In this document: positions 37,421-50,700 of the stretch, piece after piece
Layout: every line of letters begins with the position of its first letter
Numbering within the stretch: the stretch's first letter is position 1
Assembly (NCBI RefSeq): GCF_036323735.1
Contig: NC_086029.1
Span: 8,045,816 to 8,109,815, forward strand
Direction of reading: 5' to 3'
Source: Rattus norvegicus
Lineage: Eukaryota; Chordata; Mammalia; Rodentia; Muridae
DNA: 64,000 bases
Notes under the pieces: generated by a model
The model's input: the letters and a program-made list of their open reading frames with translations, nothing else
What the model was told of the DNA's origin: nothing
Databases searched by the model: none
Translations under genes and position numbers: made by a program

Positions 37421-39074
37421 TATGGTGAATTCAGTTAGTTCCCGATAAGCCGCAGTAGTAATAAGTGGACTGTTCTGGTTATAGAAAATTTTTCACGATT
37501 GGAATCAAAATTTCTAGGCGAAATCAGTGAATTCCCAATGGCACATGCTTGTATGAGTTTGCTTTATAATATAGAGCAACATTTTAAGGAACGGAATCTA
37601 AGTATCATGGTGATTTCAGTAGGTTCCCATTAGGATTCGCATATAATGAGCTTGTTATTCAAGATAGAGCAATGTTTTAACGAACTGAAACACTGTTTCT
37701 TTGTGAATTCAGTTAGTTCCCAGTAGCAGGCCTTTGTACTATGTGTACTTTTATAGATTTATCAAAATTTTGTGAGCCTAATCTGAGTAACATCTTGAAT
37801 TCGGTTAGTTCCCAATAGGCCGCAGTAGTAATAAGTGGACTGTTCGGGATATAGAAAATTTTTCACGAATGGAATCAAAATTTCTAGGAGATTTCAGTGA
37901 TTTCCCAATGGGACATGCTTGTATCATTTCGTTTTCAACATAGAGCAATATTTTAGGGAACGGAATATAAGTATCATGGTGAATTCAGTAGGTTTCCAAT
38001 AGGATTCGCACATAATAAGCTTGTTATTCAAGATAGAGCAACGTTTCAACGAACTGAAACACTGTTTCTTTGTGAACTCAGTTAGTTCTCAGTAGCAGGC
38101 TCTTGTAATATGTGTACTTTTAAAGATTTATCAAAATTTGGTGAGCCGAATATGAGTAACATGGTGAATTCGGTTAGTACCCAATAGGCCGCAGTATTAA
38201 TAAGTGGACTGTTCGGGATATAGAAAAATTTTCACGAATGGAATCAAAATTTCTAGGAGATTTCAGTGAAGCCAATGGGACATGCTTGTATGAGTTTGCT
38301 TTTCAATATAGAGCAACATTTTAAGGAACGGAATCTAAGTATCATGGTGAATTCTGTAGGTTCCAAATAGGATTCGCATGTAATAAGCTAGTTATTCAAG
38401 ATAGAGCAACGTTTTAACGAACTGAAACACTGTTTCTTTGTGAATTCAGTTAGTTCCCAGTAGCCTGCTCTTGTAAAATTATTACTTTTAAAGACTTATC
38501 AAAATTTGGTGAGCCGAATCTTGGTAACGTGGTGCATTCGGTCAGTTCCCAATAGGCCGCAGTAGTAATAAGTGGACTGTTCGTGATATAGAAAAATTTT
38601 TACGAATGGAATCAAAATTTCTAGGAGATTTCAGTGAAGCCAATGGGACATGCTGGTATAGTTTCGTTTTCAATATAGAGCAACATTTTGGGGAACGGAA
38701 TCTAATTATCATGGTGAATTCAGTATGTTCCAATAGGTTTCGCATGTTATTAGCTTGTTATTCAAGATAGAGCAACGTTTTAACGAACTGAAACAGTGTT
38801 TCTTTGTGAATTCAGTTAGTTCCCAGTAGCCTGCTCTTGTAATTTGTGTACTTTTAAAGGTTTATCAAAAATGGTGAGCCGAATCTCAGTAACATGGTGA
38901 ATGCGGATAGTTCCCAATGGGCAGCAGTTGTAATAAGTGGACTGTTCAGGATAGAGAAAAATTTTCACGAATGGAATCAAAATTTCTAGCCGAATTCAGT
39001 GAGTTCCATTTGGGACATGCTTGTATGAGTTTGCTGTTCAATATAGAGCAATTTTTTAAGGAACGGAATCTAAG
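37421..39074. repeat. Large HOR, segment B copy 1
   Basis: About 1.65 kb that recurs at 46074-47727 with a constant offset of 8,653 bp (the sum of 5,432 and 3,221). Markers include CCCGATAAGCCGC, TTGTATCATTTCGTTTTC, and two d-a junctions with GTGAAGCCAATGGG. The right edge lies in about 39058-39090, where the sequence switches from B-type to A-type within a subunit a/b junction. Confidence 0.9.
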
Positions 39075-42000
39075 TATCATGGTGAATTCACTAGGTTCCC
39101 AATAGGATTCGCATGCAATAAGCTTGTTATTCAAGATAGAGCAACGTTTTAACGAACTGAAACACTGTTTATTTGTTAATTCAGTTAGTTCCCAGTAGCC
39201 TGCTCTTGTAATATGTGTACTTTTAAAGATTTATCGAAATTTGGTGAGCCGAATCTGAGTAACATGGTGAATCCGGTTAGTTCCCAATGGGCCACAGTAG
39301 TAATAAGTGGACTCTTCGGGATATAGAAAAAAATTTCAAGTATAAAATCAAAATTTCTAGGCGAATTCAGGGAGTTCCCAATGGGACATGCGTGTATGAG
39401 TTTGTTATTCAATATAGAGCAACATTTTAAGGAACGTAATATAAGTATCATGGTGAATTCAGTGGTTCCCAATAGGATTCACATCTAATAAGCTTGTTAT
39501 GCAAGATAGAGCAACGTTTTAATGAACTGAAACACTGTTTCTTTGTGAATTCAGTAGTTCTCAGTAGCCTGCTCTTGTAATATGTGTACTTATAAAGATT
39601 TATCAAAATTTGGTGAGCCGAATCTGAGTGACATGATGAATTCGGTTCGTTCCCAATAGGCCGCTTAGTAATAAGTGGACTGTTCAGGATATAGAAAAAT
39701 TTTCACGAATGGAGTCAAAATTTCTAGGAGAATTCAGTGAGGTCCCAATGGGACATGCTTCTATGAGTTTGCTTTTCGATACAGAGCAACATTTTAAGGA
39801 ACGGAATCTAAGTATCATGGTGAATTCAGTAGGTTACCAATAGGATTCACATGTAATAAGCTTGTTATTCAAGATAGAGCAACGTTTTAACGAACTGAAA
39901 CACTGTTTCTTTATGAATTCAGTTAGTTCCCAGTAGCCTGCTCTTGTAATACGTGTGCTTTTAAAGATTTATCAAAATTTGGTGAGCCGAATCTGAGTAA
40001 CATGGTGAATTCGGGTAGTTTCCAGAGGTCGCAGTAGTAATAAGTGGACTGTTCGGGATATAGAAAATTTTTCACGAATGCAATCAAAATTCTAGTTGAA
40101 TTCAGTGAGTTCCCAATGGGACATGCTTGTATGAGTTTGCTTTTCAATATAGAGCAACATTTTAAGGAACGGAATCTAAGTATCATGGTGAATTCAGTAG
40201 GTTCACAATAGGATTCGCATGTAATAAGCTTGTTATTCAAGATAGAGCAACGTTTTAACGAACTGAAACACTGTTTCTTTGTGAATTCAGTTAGTTTCCA
40301 GTACCTGCCATTGTAATATGTGTACTTTTAAAGATTTATCAAAATTTGGTGAGCCGAATCTTAGTAACATAGTGAATTCGGTTAGTTAACAATGGGCCAT
40401 GTAGTAATAAGTGGACTGTTCTGGTTATAAAAAATTTTCACGAATGAAATCAAAATTTCTAGGCAACTTCAGTGAGTTCCCAATGGGACATGCTTGTATG
40501 AGTTTGCTTTCAATATAGAGCAAAATTTTAAGGAACTGAATCTAAGTATCATGGTGAATTCAGTAGTTTCCCAATAGGATTCGCATGTAATAAGCTTATA
40601 TTAAAGGTAGAGCAATGTTTCAACGAACTGAAACACTGTTTCTTTGTGAATTCAGTTAGTTCCCAGTAGCAAGCTCTTGTGATATGTGTACTTTTAAAGA
40701 TTTATCAAAATTTGGTGAGCCGAATCAGAGTAACATGGTGAATTCGGTTAGTCCCCAATGGGCCACAGTAGTAATAAGTGTACTGTTCGGGATATAGAAA
40801 AATTTTCACGAATTGAATCAAAATTTCTAGGCGAATTCAGTGAGTTCCCAAAGGGACATCCTTGTATGTAATAGACTTGTTATTCGAGATAGAGCAACGT
40901 TTCAACGAACAGAAACACTGTTTCTTTGTGAATTCAGTTAGTTCCCAGTAGCCTGCTCGTGTAATATGTAACTTTTAAAGATTTATCAAAATTTGAAGAG
41001 CCAAATCTTAGTAACATTGTTAATTCGGTTAGTTCCCAATGGGACGATGTAGTAATAAGTGGACTGTTCTGGATATAGAAAAATTTTCACGAATGGTATC
41101 AAAATTTCATGAGATTTCAGTGATTTCCCAATGGGACATGCTTGTATGAGGTTGTTTTTAAATATAGAGCAACATTTTAAGGAACGGAATCTAAGTATCA
41201 TTGTGAATTCAGTAGGTTCCCAATAGGATTCGCATGTAATAAGCTTGTTATTCAAGATAGAGGAAAGTTTTAACGAACTGAAACATTGTTTCTTTGTGAA
41301 TTCAGTTAGTTCCCAGTAGCAGGCTCTTGTAATATGTGTACTTTTAAACATTTAGCAAAATTTGGTGAGCCGAATATGAGGAACATGGTGAATTCGGATA
41401 GTTCCCAATAGGCCGCAGTAGTAATAAGTGGACTGTTCGGGATATAGAAAAATTTTCACGAATGCAATCAAAATTTCTAGGCGAATTCAGTGAGTTCCCA
41501 ATGGGACATGCTTGTATGAGTTTGCTTTTCAATATAGAGCATCATTTTAAGGAACGGAATAAAAGTATCATGGTGAATTGATTAGGTTCAAATAGGATTC
41601 GCATGTAATAAACTTCTTATTCTAGATAGAGCAACGTTTTAACGAACTGAAACACTGTTTCTTTGTGAATTCAGTTAGTTCCCAATAGCAGAGTCTTATA
41701 ATATGTGTACTTTTAAAGATTTCAAATTTGGTGAGCCGAATCTTAGTAACATGTTGAATTTGTTTTGTTTCATAGGTCCGCAGTAGTATTAAGTGGACTG
41801 TTCGGGATATAGAAAAATTTTCACGAATGGAATCAAAATTTCTCGGAGATTTCAGTGAGGTCCCAATGGGACATGCTTGTATGAGTTTTCTTTTCAATAT
41901 AGAGCATCATTTTAAGGAACGGAATCTAAGTATCATGGTGAATTCTCTAGGTTCCCAATAGGATTCGCATGTAATAAGCTTGTTATTCAAGATAGAGCAA

Positions 42001-42852
42001 AGTTTGAACGAACTGAAACACTGTTTCTTAGTGAATTCAGTTAGGTCCCAGTAGCCTGCTCTTGTAATATGTGTACTTTTAAAGAATTATCAAAATTTGG
42101 TGAGCCGAATCTGAGTAACATGGTGAATTCGGTTAGTTCCCAATAGGCCGCAGTAGTAATAAGTGGACTGTTCAGGATAGAGAAAAATTTTCACGAATGG
42201 AATCTAAATTTCTAGGCGAATTCAGTGAGTTCCCAATGGGACATGCTTGTATGAGTTTGCTTTTCAATATAGAGCATCATTTTAAGGAAAGGAATCTATG
42301 TATCATGGTGAATTGATTAGGTTCCCAATAGGATTCGCATGTAATAAGATTGTTATTCTAGATAGAGCAACGTTTTAACGAACTGAAACACTGTTTCTTT
42401 GTGAATTCAGTTAGTTCCCAGTAGCAGGCTCTTATAATATGTGTACTTTTAAAGATTTCAAAATTTGTTTAGCCGAATCTTAGTAACATGTTGAATTTGG
42501 TTTGTTCCACAGGTTTGCAGTAGTATTAAGTAGACTGTTCGGGATATAGAAATTTTCACGAATGGAATCAAAATTTCTAGGAGATTTCAGTGAGGTCCCA
42601 ATGGGACATGCTTGTATGAGTTTGCTTTTCGATACAGTGCAACATTTTAAGGAACGGAATCTAAGTATCATGGTGAATTCATTAGGTTCACAATACGATT
42701 CGCATGGAATAAGCTTCTTATTCAAGATAGAGCAAGTTTTAACGAACTGAAAGACCGATTCTTTTTGAATTCAGTTAGTTCCCAGTAGCAGGCTCTTGTA
42801 ATATGTGTACTTTTAAAGATTTATCAAAATTTGGTGAGCCGAATCTGAGTGA
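39074..42852. repeat. Large HOR, segment A copy 2
   Basis: Copy of 33642-37420 with offset 5,432 throughout. Every corresponding landmark checked keeps the same offset, and by eye the two copies look almost identical. This indicates recent amplification. The exchange that created its left junction lies within about 30 bases around GGAATCTAAGTATCATGGTG. Confidence 0.9.
40833..41112. repeat. Three-subunit monomer (280 bp), copy 2
   Basis: Same fusion and same private variants as 35401-35680, exactly 5,432 bp downstream. It was carried there by duplication of segment A and is not an independent deletion. Confidence 0.92.
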
Positions 42853-45800
42853 CATGATGAATTCGGTTCGTTCCCAATAGGCCGCTTAGTAATAAGTGGA
42901 CTGTTCAGGATATAGAAAAATTTTCACGAATGGAGTCAAAATTTCTAGGAGAATTCAGTGAGGTCCCAATGGGACATGCTTCTATGAGTTTGCTTTTCGA
43001 TACAGAGCAACATTTTAAGGAACGGAATCTAAGTATCATGGTGAATTCAGTAGGTTACCAATAGGATTCACATGTAATAAGCTTGTTATTCAAGATAGAG
43101 CAACGTTTTAACGAACTGAAACACTGTTTCTTTATGAATTCAGTTAGTTCCCAGTAGCCTGCTCTTGTAATACGTGTGCTTTTAAAGATTTATCAAAATT
43201 TGGTGAGCCGAATCTGAGTAACATGGTGAATTCGGGTAGTTTCCAGAGGTCGCAGTAGTAATAAGTGGACTGTTCGGGATATAGAAAATTTTTCACGAAT
43301 GCAATCAAAATTCTAGTTGAATTCAGTGAGTTCCCAATGGGACATGCTTGTATGAGTTTGCTTTTCAATATAGAGCAACATTTTAAGGAACGGAATCTAA
43401 GTATCATGGTGAATTCAGTAGGTTCACAATAGGATTCGCATGTAATAAGCTTGTTATTCAAGATAGAGCAACGTTTTAACGAACTGAAACACTGTTTCTT
43501 TGTGAATTCAGTTAGTTTCCAGTACCTGCCATTGTAATATGTGTACTTTTAAAGATTTATCAAAATTTGGTGAGCCGAATCTTAGTAACATAGTGAATTC
43601 GGTTAGTTAACAATGGGCCATGTAGTAATAAGTGGACTGTTCTGGTTATAAAAAATTTTCACGAATGAAATCAAAATTTCTAGGCAACTTCAGTGAGTTC
43701 CCAATGGGACATGCTTGTATGAGTTTGCTTTCAATATAGAGCAAAATTTTAAGGAACTGAATCTAAGTATCATGGTGAATTCAGTAGTTTCCCAATAGGA
43801 TTCGCATGTAATAAGCTTATATTAAAGGTAGAGCAATGTTTCAACGAACTGAAACACTGTTTCTTTGTGAATTCAGTTAGTTCCCAGTAGCAAGCTCTTG
43901 TGATATGTGTACTTTTAAAGATTTATCAAAATTTGGTGAGCCGAATCAGAGTAACATGGTGAATTCGGTTAGTCCCCAATGGGCCACAGTAGTAATAAGT
44001 GTACTGTTCGGGATATAGAAAAATTTTCACGAATTGAATCAAAATTTCTAGGCGAATTCAGTGAGTTCCCAAAGGGACATCCTTGTATGTAATAGACTTG
44101 TTATTCGAGATAGAGCAACGTTTCAACGAACAGAAACACTGTTTCTTTGTGAATTCAGTTAGTTCCCAGTAGCCTGCTCGTGTAATATGTAACTTTTAAA
44201 GATTTATCAAAATTTGAAGAGCCAAATCTTAGTAACATTGTTAATTCGGTTAGTTCCCAATGGGACGATGTAGTAATAAGTGGACTGTTCTGGATATAGA
44301 AAAATTTTCACGAATGGTATCAAAATTTCATGAGATTTCAGTGATTTCCCAATGGGACATGCTTGTATGAGGTTGTTTTTAAATATAGAGCAACATTTTA
44401 AGGAACGGAATCTAAGTATCATTGTGAATTCAGTAGGTTCCCAATAGGATTCGCATGTAATAAGCTTGTTATTCAAGATAGAGGAAAGTTTTAACGAACT
44501 GAAACATTGTTTCTTTGTGAATTCAGTTAGTTCCCAGTAGCAGGCTCTTGTAATATGTGTACTTTTAAACATTTAGCAAAATTTGGTGAGCCGAATATGA
44601 GGAACATGGTGAATTCGGATAGTTCCCAATAGGCCGCAGTAGTAATAAGTGGACTGTTCGGGATATAGAAAAATTTTCACGAATGCAATCAAAATTTCTA
44701 GGCGAATTCAGTGAGTTCCCAATGGGACATGCTTGTATGAGTTTGCTTTTCAATATAGAGCATCATTTTAAGGAACGGAATAAAAGTATCATGGTGAATT
44801 GATTAGGTTCAAATAGGATTCGCATGTAATAAACTTCTTATTCTAGATAGAGCAACGTTTTAACGAACTGAAACACTGTTTCTTTGTGAATTCAGTTAGT
44901 TCCCAATAGCAGAGTCTTATAATATGTGTACTTTTAAAGATTTCAAATTTGGTGAGCCGAATCTTAGTAACATGTTGAATTTGTTTTGTTTCATAGGTCC
45001 GCAGTAGTATTAAGTGGACTGTTCGGGATATAGAAAAATTTTCACGAATGGAATCAAAATTTCTCGGAGATTTCAGTGAGGTCCCAATGGGACATGCTTG
45101 TATGAGTTTTCTTTTCAATATAGAGCATCATTTTAAGGAACGGAATCTAAGTATCATGGTGAATTCTCTAGGTTCCCAATAGGATTCGCATGTAATAAGC
45201 TTGTTATTCAAGATAGAGCAAAGTTTGAACGAACTGAAACACTGTTTCTTAGTGAATTCAGTTAGGTCCCAGTAGCCTGCTCTTGTAATATGTGTACTTT
45301 TAAAGAATTATCAAAATTTGGTGAGCCGAATCTGAGTAACATGGTGAATTCGGTTAGTTCCCAATAGGCCGCAGTAGTAATAAGTGGACTGTTCAGGATA
45401 GAGAAAAATTTTCACGAATGGAATCTAAATTTCTAGGCGAATTCAGTGAGTTCCCAATGGGACATGCTTGTATGAGTTTGCTTTTCAATATAGAGCATCA
45501 TTTTAAGGAAAGGAATCTATGTATCATGGTGAATTGATTAGGTTCCCAATAGGATTCGCATGTAATAAGATTGTTATTCTAGATAGAGCAACGTTTTAAC
45601 GAACTGAAACACTGTTTCTTTGTGAATTCAGTTAGTTCCCAGTAGCAGGCTCTTATAATATGTGTACTTTTAAAGATTTCAAAATTTGTTTAGCCGAATC
45701 TTAGTAACATGTTGAATTTGGTTTGTTCCACAGGTTTGCAGTAGTATTAAGTAGACTGTTCGGGATATAGAAATTTTCACGAATGGAATCAAAATTTCTA

Positions 45801-46073
45801 GGAGATTTCAGTGAGGTCCCAATGGGACATGCTTGTATGAGTTTGCTTTTCGATACAGTGCAACATTTTAAGGAACGGAATCTAAGTATCATGGTGAATT
45901 CATTAGGTTCACAATACGATTCGCATGGAATAAGCTTCTTATTCAAGATAGAGCAAGTTTTAACGAACTGAAAGACCGATTCTTTTTGAATTCAGTTAGT
46001 TCCCAGTAGCAGGCTCTTGTAATATGTGTACTTTTAAAGATTTATCAAAATTTGGTGAGCCGAATCTGAGTGA
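42833..46073. repeat. Large HOR, segment A copy 3 (left-truncated)
   Basis: Matches 39612-42852 with a constant offset of 3,221 bp. The junction with copy 2 lies between 42814 and 42852. Before it the sequence is that of the end of segment A (ACTTTTAAAG); after it the sequence is that of an internal A position (GACATGATGAATTC). The segment is therefore a tandem duplication of the right part of A. Confidence 0.9.
44054..44333. repeat. Three-subunit monomer (280 bp), copy 3
   Basis: Third copy of the fusion, 3,221 bp after copy 2, inside the truncated A segment. Its presence explains why the block lengths 5,432 and 3,221 are about 14.75 and 8.75 monomers rather than whole numbers. Confidence 0.92.
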
Positions 46074-47727
46074 TATGGTGAATTCAGTTAGTTCCCGATA
46101 AGCCGCAGTAGTAATAAGTGGACTGTTCTGGTTATAGAAAATTTTTCACGATTGGAATCAAAATTTCTAGGCGAAATCAGTGAATTCCCAATGGCACATG
46201 CTTGTATGAGTTTGCTTTATAATATAGAGCAACATTTTAAGGAACGGAATCTAAGTATCATGGTGATTTCAGTAGGTTCCCATTAGGATTCGCATATAAT
46301 GAGCTTGTTATTCAAGATAGAGCAATGTTTTAACGAACTGAAACACTGTTTCTTTGTGAATTCAGTTAGTTCCCAGTAGCAGGCCTTTGTACTATGTGTA
46401 CTTTTATAGATTTATCAAAATTTTGTGAGCCTAATCTGAGTAACATCTTGAATTCGGTTAGTTCCCAATAGGCCGCAGTAGTAATAAGTGGACTGTTCGG
46501 GATATAGAAAATTTTTCACGAATGGAATCAAAATTTCTAGGAGATTTCAGTGATTTCCCAATGGGACATGCTTGTATCATTTCGTTTTCAACATAGAGCA
46601 ATATTTTAGGGAACGGAATATAAGTATCATGGTGAATTCAGTAGGTTTCCAATAGGATTCGCACATAATAAGCTTGTTATTCAAGATAGAGCAACGTTTC
46701 AACGAACTGAAACACTGTTTCTTTGTGAACTCAGTTAGTTCTCAGTAGCAGGCTCTTGTAATATGTGTACTTTTAAAGATTTATCAAAATTTGGTGAGCC
46801 GAATATGAGTAACATGGTGAATTCGGTTAGTACCCAATAGGCCGCAGTATTAATAAGTGGACTGTTCGGGATATAGAAAAATTTTCACGAATGGAATCAA
46901 AATTTCTAGGAGATTTCAGTGAAGCCAATGGGACATGCTTGTATGAGTTTGCTTTTCAATATAGAGCAACATTTTAAGGAACGGAATCTAAGTATCATGG
47001 TGAATTCTGTAGGTTCCAAATAGGATTCGCATGTAATAAGCTAGTTATTCAAGATAGAGCAACGTTTTAACGAACTGAAACACTGTTTCTTTGTGAATTC
47101 AGTTAGTTCCCAGTAGCCTGCTCTTGTAAAATTATTACTTTTAAAGACTTATCAAAATTTGGTGAGCCGAATCTTGGTAACGTGGTGCATTCGGTCAGTT
47201 CCCAATAGGCCGCAGTAGTAATAAGTGGACTGTTCGTGATATAGAAAAATTTTTACGAATGGAATCAAAATTTCTAGGAGATTTCAGTGAAGCCAATGGG
47301 ACATGCTGGTATAGTTTCGTTTTCAATATAGAGCAACATTTTGGGGAACGGAATCTAATTATCATGGTGAATTCAGTATGTTCCAATAGGTTTCGCATGT
47401 TATTAGCTTGTTATTCAAGATAGAGCAACGTTTTAACGAACTGAAACAGTGTTTCTTTGTGAATTCAGTTAGTTCCCAGTAGCCTGCTCTTGTAATTTGT
47501 GTACTTTTAAAGGTTTATCAAAAATGGTGAGCCGAATCTCAGTAACATGGTGAATGCGGATAGTTCCCAATGGGCAGCAGTTGTAATAAGTGGACTGTTC
47601 AGGATAGAGAAAAATTTTCACGAATGGAATCAAAATTTCTAGCCGAATTCAGTGAGTTCCATTTGGGACATGCTTGTATGAGTTTGCTGTTCAATATAGA
47701 GCAATTTTTTAAGGAACGGAATCTAAG
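46074..47727. repeat. Large HOR, segment B copy 2
   Basis: Copy of 37421-39074, offset 8,653 bp, with no net indel seen at the landmarks checked. At its right edge this copy continues with a B-type b subunit (CAATATGATTCGC near 47753), whereas copy 1 passes into segment A. This copy therefore shows the original sequence across the exchange point. Confidence 0.9.
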
Positions 47728-50700
47728 TATCATGGTGAATTCAGTAGGTTCCCAATATGATTCGCATGTAATATGCTTGTTATTCAAGATAGAGCAACGT
47801 TTTAACGATCTGAAACACTGTTTCTTTGTGAATTCAGTTAGTTCCCAGTAGCCTGCTCTTGTAATATGTATACTTTTAAAGATTTATCAAAATTTGGTGA
47901 GCTGAATCTTAGTAACATTGTGAATTCGGTTAGTTCCCAATGGGACGCAGTAGTCATAAGTGGACTGTTCGGGATATAGAAAATTTTTCACGAATGGAAT
48001 CAAAATTTCTAGGAGAGTTCATTGATTTCCCAATGGGACATGCTTGTATCGTTTCGTTTTCAACATAGTGCAATATTTTAGGGAACGGAATATAAGTATC
48101 ATGGTGAATTCAGTAGGTTCCCAATAGGATTCACATGTAATAAGCTTGTTATTCAAGATAGAGCAACATTTCAACGAACTGAAACACTGTTTCTTTGTGA
48201 ACTCAGTTAGTTCCCAGTAGCAGGCTCTTGTAATATGTGTACTTTTAAAGATTTATCAAAATTTGGTGAGCCGAATATGAGTAACATGGTGAATTCGGTT
48301 AGTACCCAATAGGCCGCAGTAGTAATAAGTGGACTGTTCGGGATATAGAAAAATTTTCACGATTGGAATCAAAATTTCTAGGAGAATTCAGTGAGTTCCC
48401 AAAGGGACATGCTTGTATGAGTTTGCTTTTCAATATAGAGCAAAATTTTAAGGAACGGAATCTAAGTATCATGGTGAATTCAGTACGTCCCAATAGGTTT
48501 CGAATGTTATTAGCGTGTTATTCAAGATAGAGCAACGTTTTAACGAACTGAAACACTGTTTCTTTGTGAATTCAGTTAGTTCCCAGTAGCCTGCTCTTGT
48601 AATTTGTGTACTTTTAAAGATTTATCAAAATTTGGTGAGCCGATTCTGAGTAACATGGTGAATCGGATAGTTCCCAATAGGCCGCAGTAGAAATAAGTGG
48701 ACTGTTCGGGATATAGAAAAATTTTCACGATTGGAATCAAAATTTCTAGGAGAATTCAGTGAGTTCCCAAAGGGACATGCTTGTATGAGTTTGCTTTTCA
48801 ATATAGAGCAAAATTTTAAGGAACGGAATCTAAGTATCATGGTGAATTCCGTAGGTCCTATTAGGTTTCGCATGTTATTAGCTTGTTATTCAAGATAGAG
48901 CAACGTTTTAACGAACTGAAACACTGATTCTTTGTGAATTCAGTTAGTTCCCAGTAGCCTGCTCTTGTAATTTGTGTACTTTTAAAGATATCAAAATTTC
49001 GTGAGCCGAATCTGAGTAAAATGGTGAATTAGGTTAGTTCCCAATGGGAAGCAGGAGTAATAAGTGGACAGTTCAGGATAGAGAAAAATTTTCACGAATG
49101 GAATCAAAATTTCTAGGCGAATTCAGTGAGTTCCCAATGGGACATGCTTGTATGAGTTTACATTTCAATATAGAGCAATTTTTTTAAGGAACGGAATCTA
49201 AGTATCATGGTGAATTCAGTAGGTTCCCAATATGATTCGCATGTAATATGCTTGTTATTCAAGATAGAGCAACGTTTTAACGATCTGAAACACTGTTTCT
49301 TTGTGAATTCAGTTAGTTCCCAGTAGCAGGCTCTTGTAATATGTGTACTTTTAAAGATTTATCAAAATTTGGTGAGCCCAATCTGAGTAACATGGTGAAT
49401 TCAGTTAGTTCCCAATAGGCCACAGTAGAAATAAGTGGACTGTTTGGGATATAGAAAAATTTTCACGAATGGAATCAAAATTCTTTGCGAAATCAGTGAG
49501 TTCCCAATGGTACATGCTTGTATGAGTTTGCTTTTCAATATAGAGAAACATTTTAAGGAAAGGAATCTAAGTATCATGGTGATTTCAGTAGGTTCGCATT
49601 AGGTTTCTCATGTAATGAGCTTGTATTTCAGGATAGAGCAATGTTTTAACGAACTGAAACACTGTTTCTTTGTGAATTCAGTTAGTTCCCAGTAGCCTGC
49701 TCTTGTAATATGTGTACTTTTAAAGATTTATCAAAATTTGGTGAGCCGATTCTGAGTAATATGGTTAATTCTGTTAGTTACCAATAGGCCGCAGTAGTAA
49801 TAAGTGGACTGTTCGGGATATAGAAAAATTTTCACGATTTTAATCAAAATTTCTAGGCGAATTCAGTGAGTTCCCAATGGGACATGCTGGTGTGAGTTTG
49901 CTTTTCAATATAGAGCAAAATATTAAGGAACGGAATCTAAGTATCATGGTGAATTCAGTAGGTTCCCAATACGATTCGCATTTAATAAGCTTGTTATTCA
50001 AGATAGAGCAACGTTTTAATGAACTGAAACACCGATTGTTTTTGAATTCAGTTAGTTTACAGTAGCAGGCTCTTGTAATATGTGTACTTTAAAGATTTAT
50101 CAAAATTTGGTGAGCCCAATCTGAGTAACATGGTGAATTCAGTTAGTTCCCAATAGGCCGCAGTAGTAATATGTGGACTGTTCTGGTTATAGAAAAATTT
50201 TCACGAATGGAATCAAAATTTCTAGGCGAAATCAGTGAGTTCCCAATGGGACATGCTAGTATGAGTTTGCTTTTCAATATAGAGCAACATTTTAAGGAAA
50301 GGAATCTAAGTATCATGGTGATTTCAGTAGGTTCGCATTAGGATTCTCATGTAATGAGCTTGCATTTCAAGATAGAGCAATGTTTTAACGAACTGAAACA
50401 CTGTTTCTTTGTGAATTCACTTAGTTCCCAGTAGCATGCCCTTGTAATATGTGTACTTTTAAAGATTTATCAAAATTTGGTGAGCCGAATCTGCGTAACA
50501 TCTTGAATTCGGTTAGTCCCAATAGGCCGCAGTAGTAATAAGTGGACTGTTCGGGATATCGAAAAATTTTCACTAACGAAATCAAAATTTCTAGGAGATT
50601 TCAGTGATTTCCCAATGGGACATGCTCGTATAGTTTCGTTTTCAATATGGAGCCACATTTTAGGGAACGGAATCTAAGTATCATGGTGAATTCAGTAGGT

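Noticed and set aside
28679..47727. Assembly duplication as the cause of the near-identical blocks
   Set aside because: It cannot be excluded from sequence alone. However, the blocks differ by private indels (for example at 34023) and their junctions are clean monomer-register exchanges, which fits real unequal exchange better.
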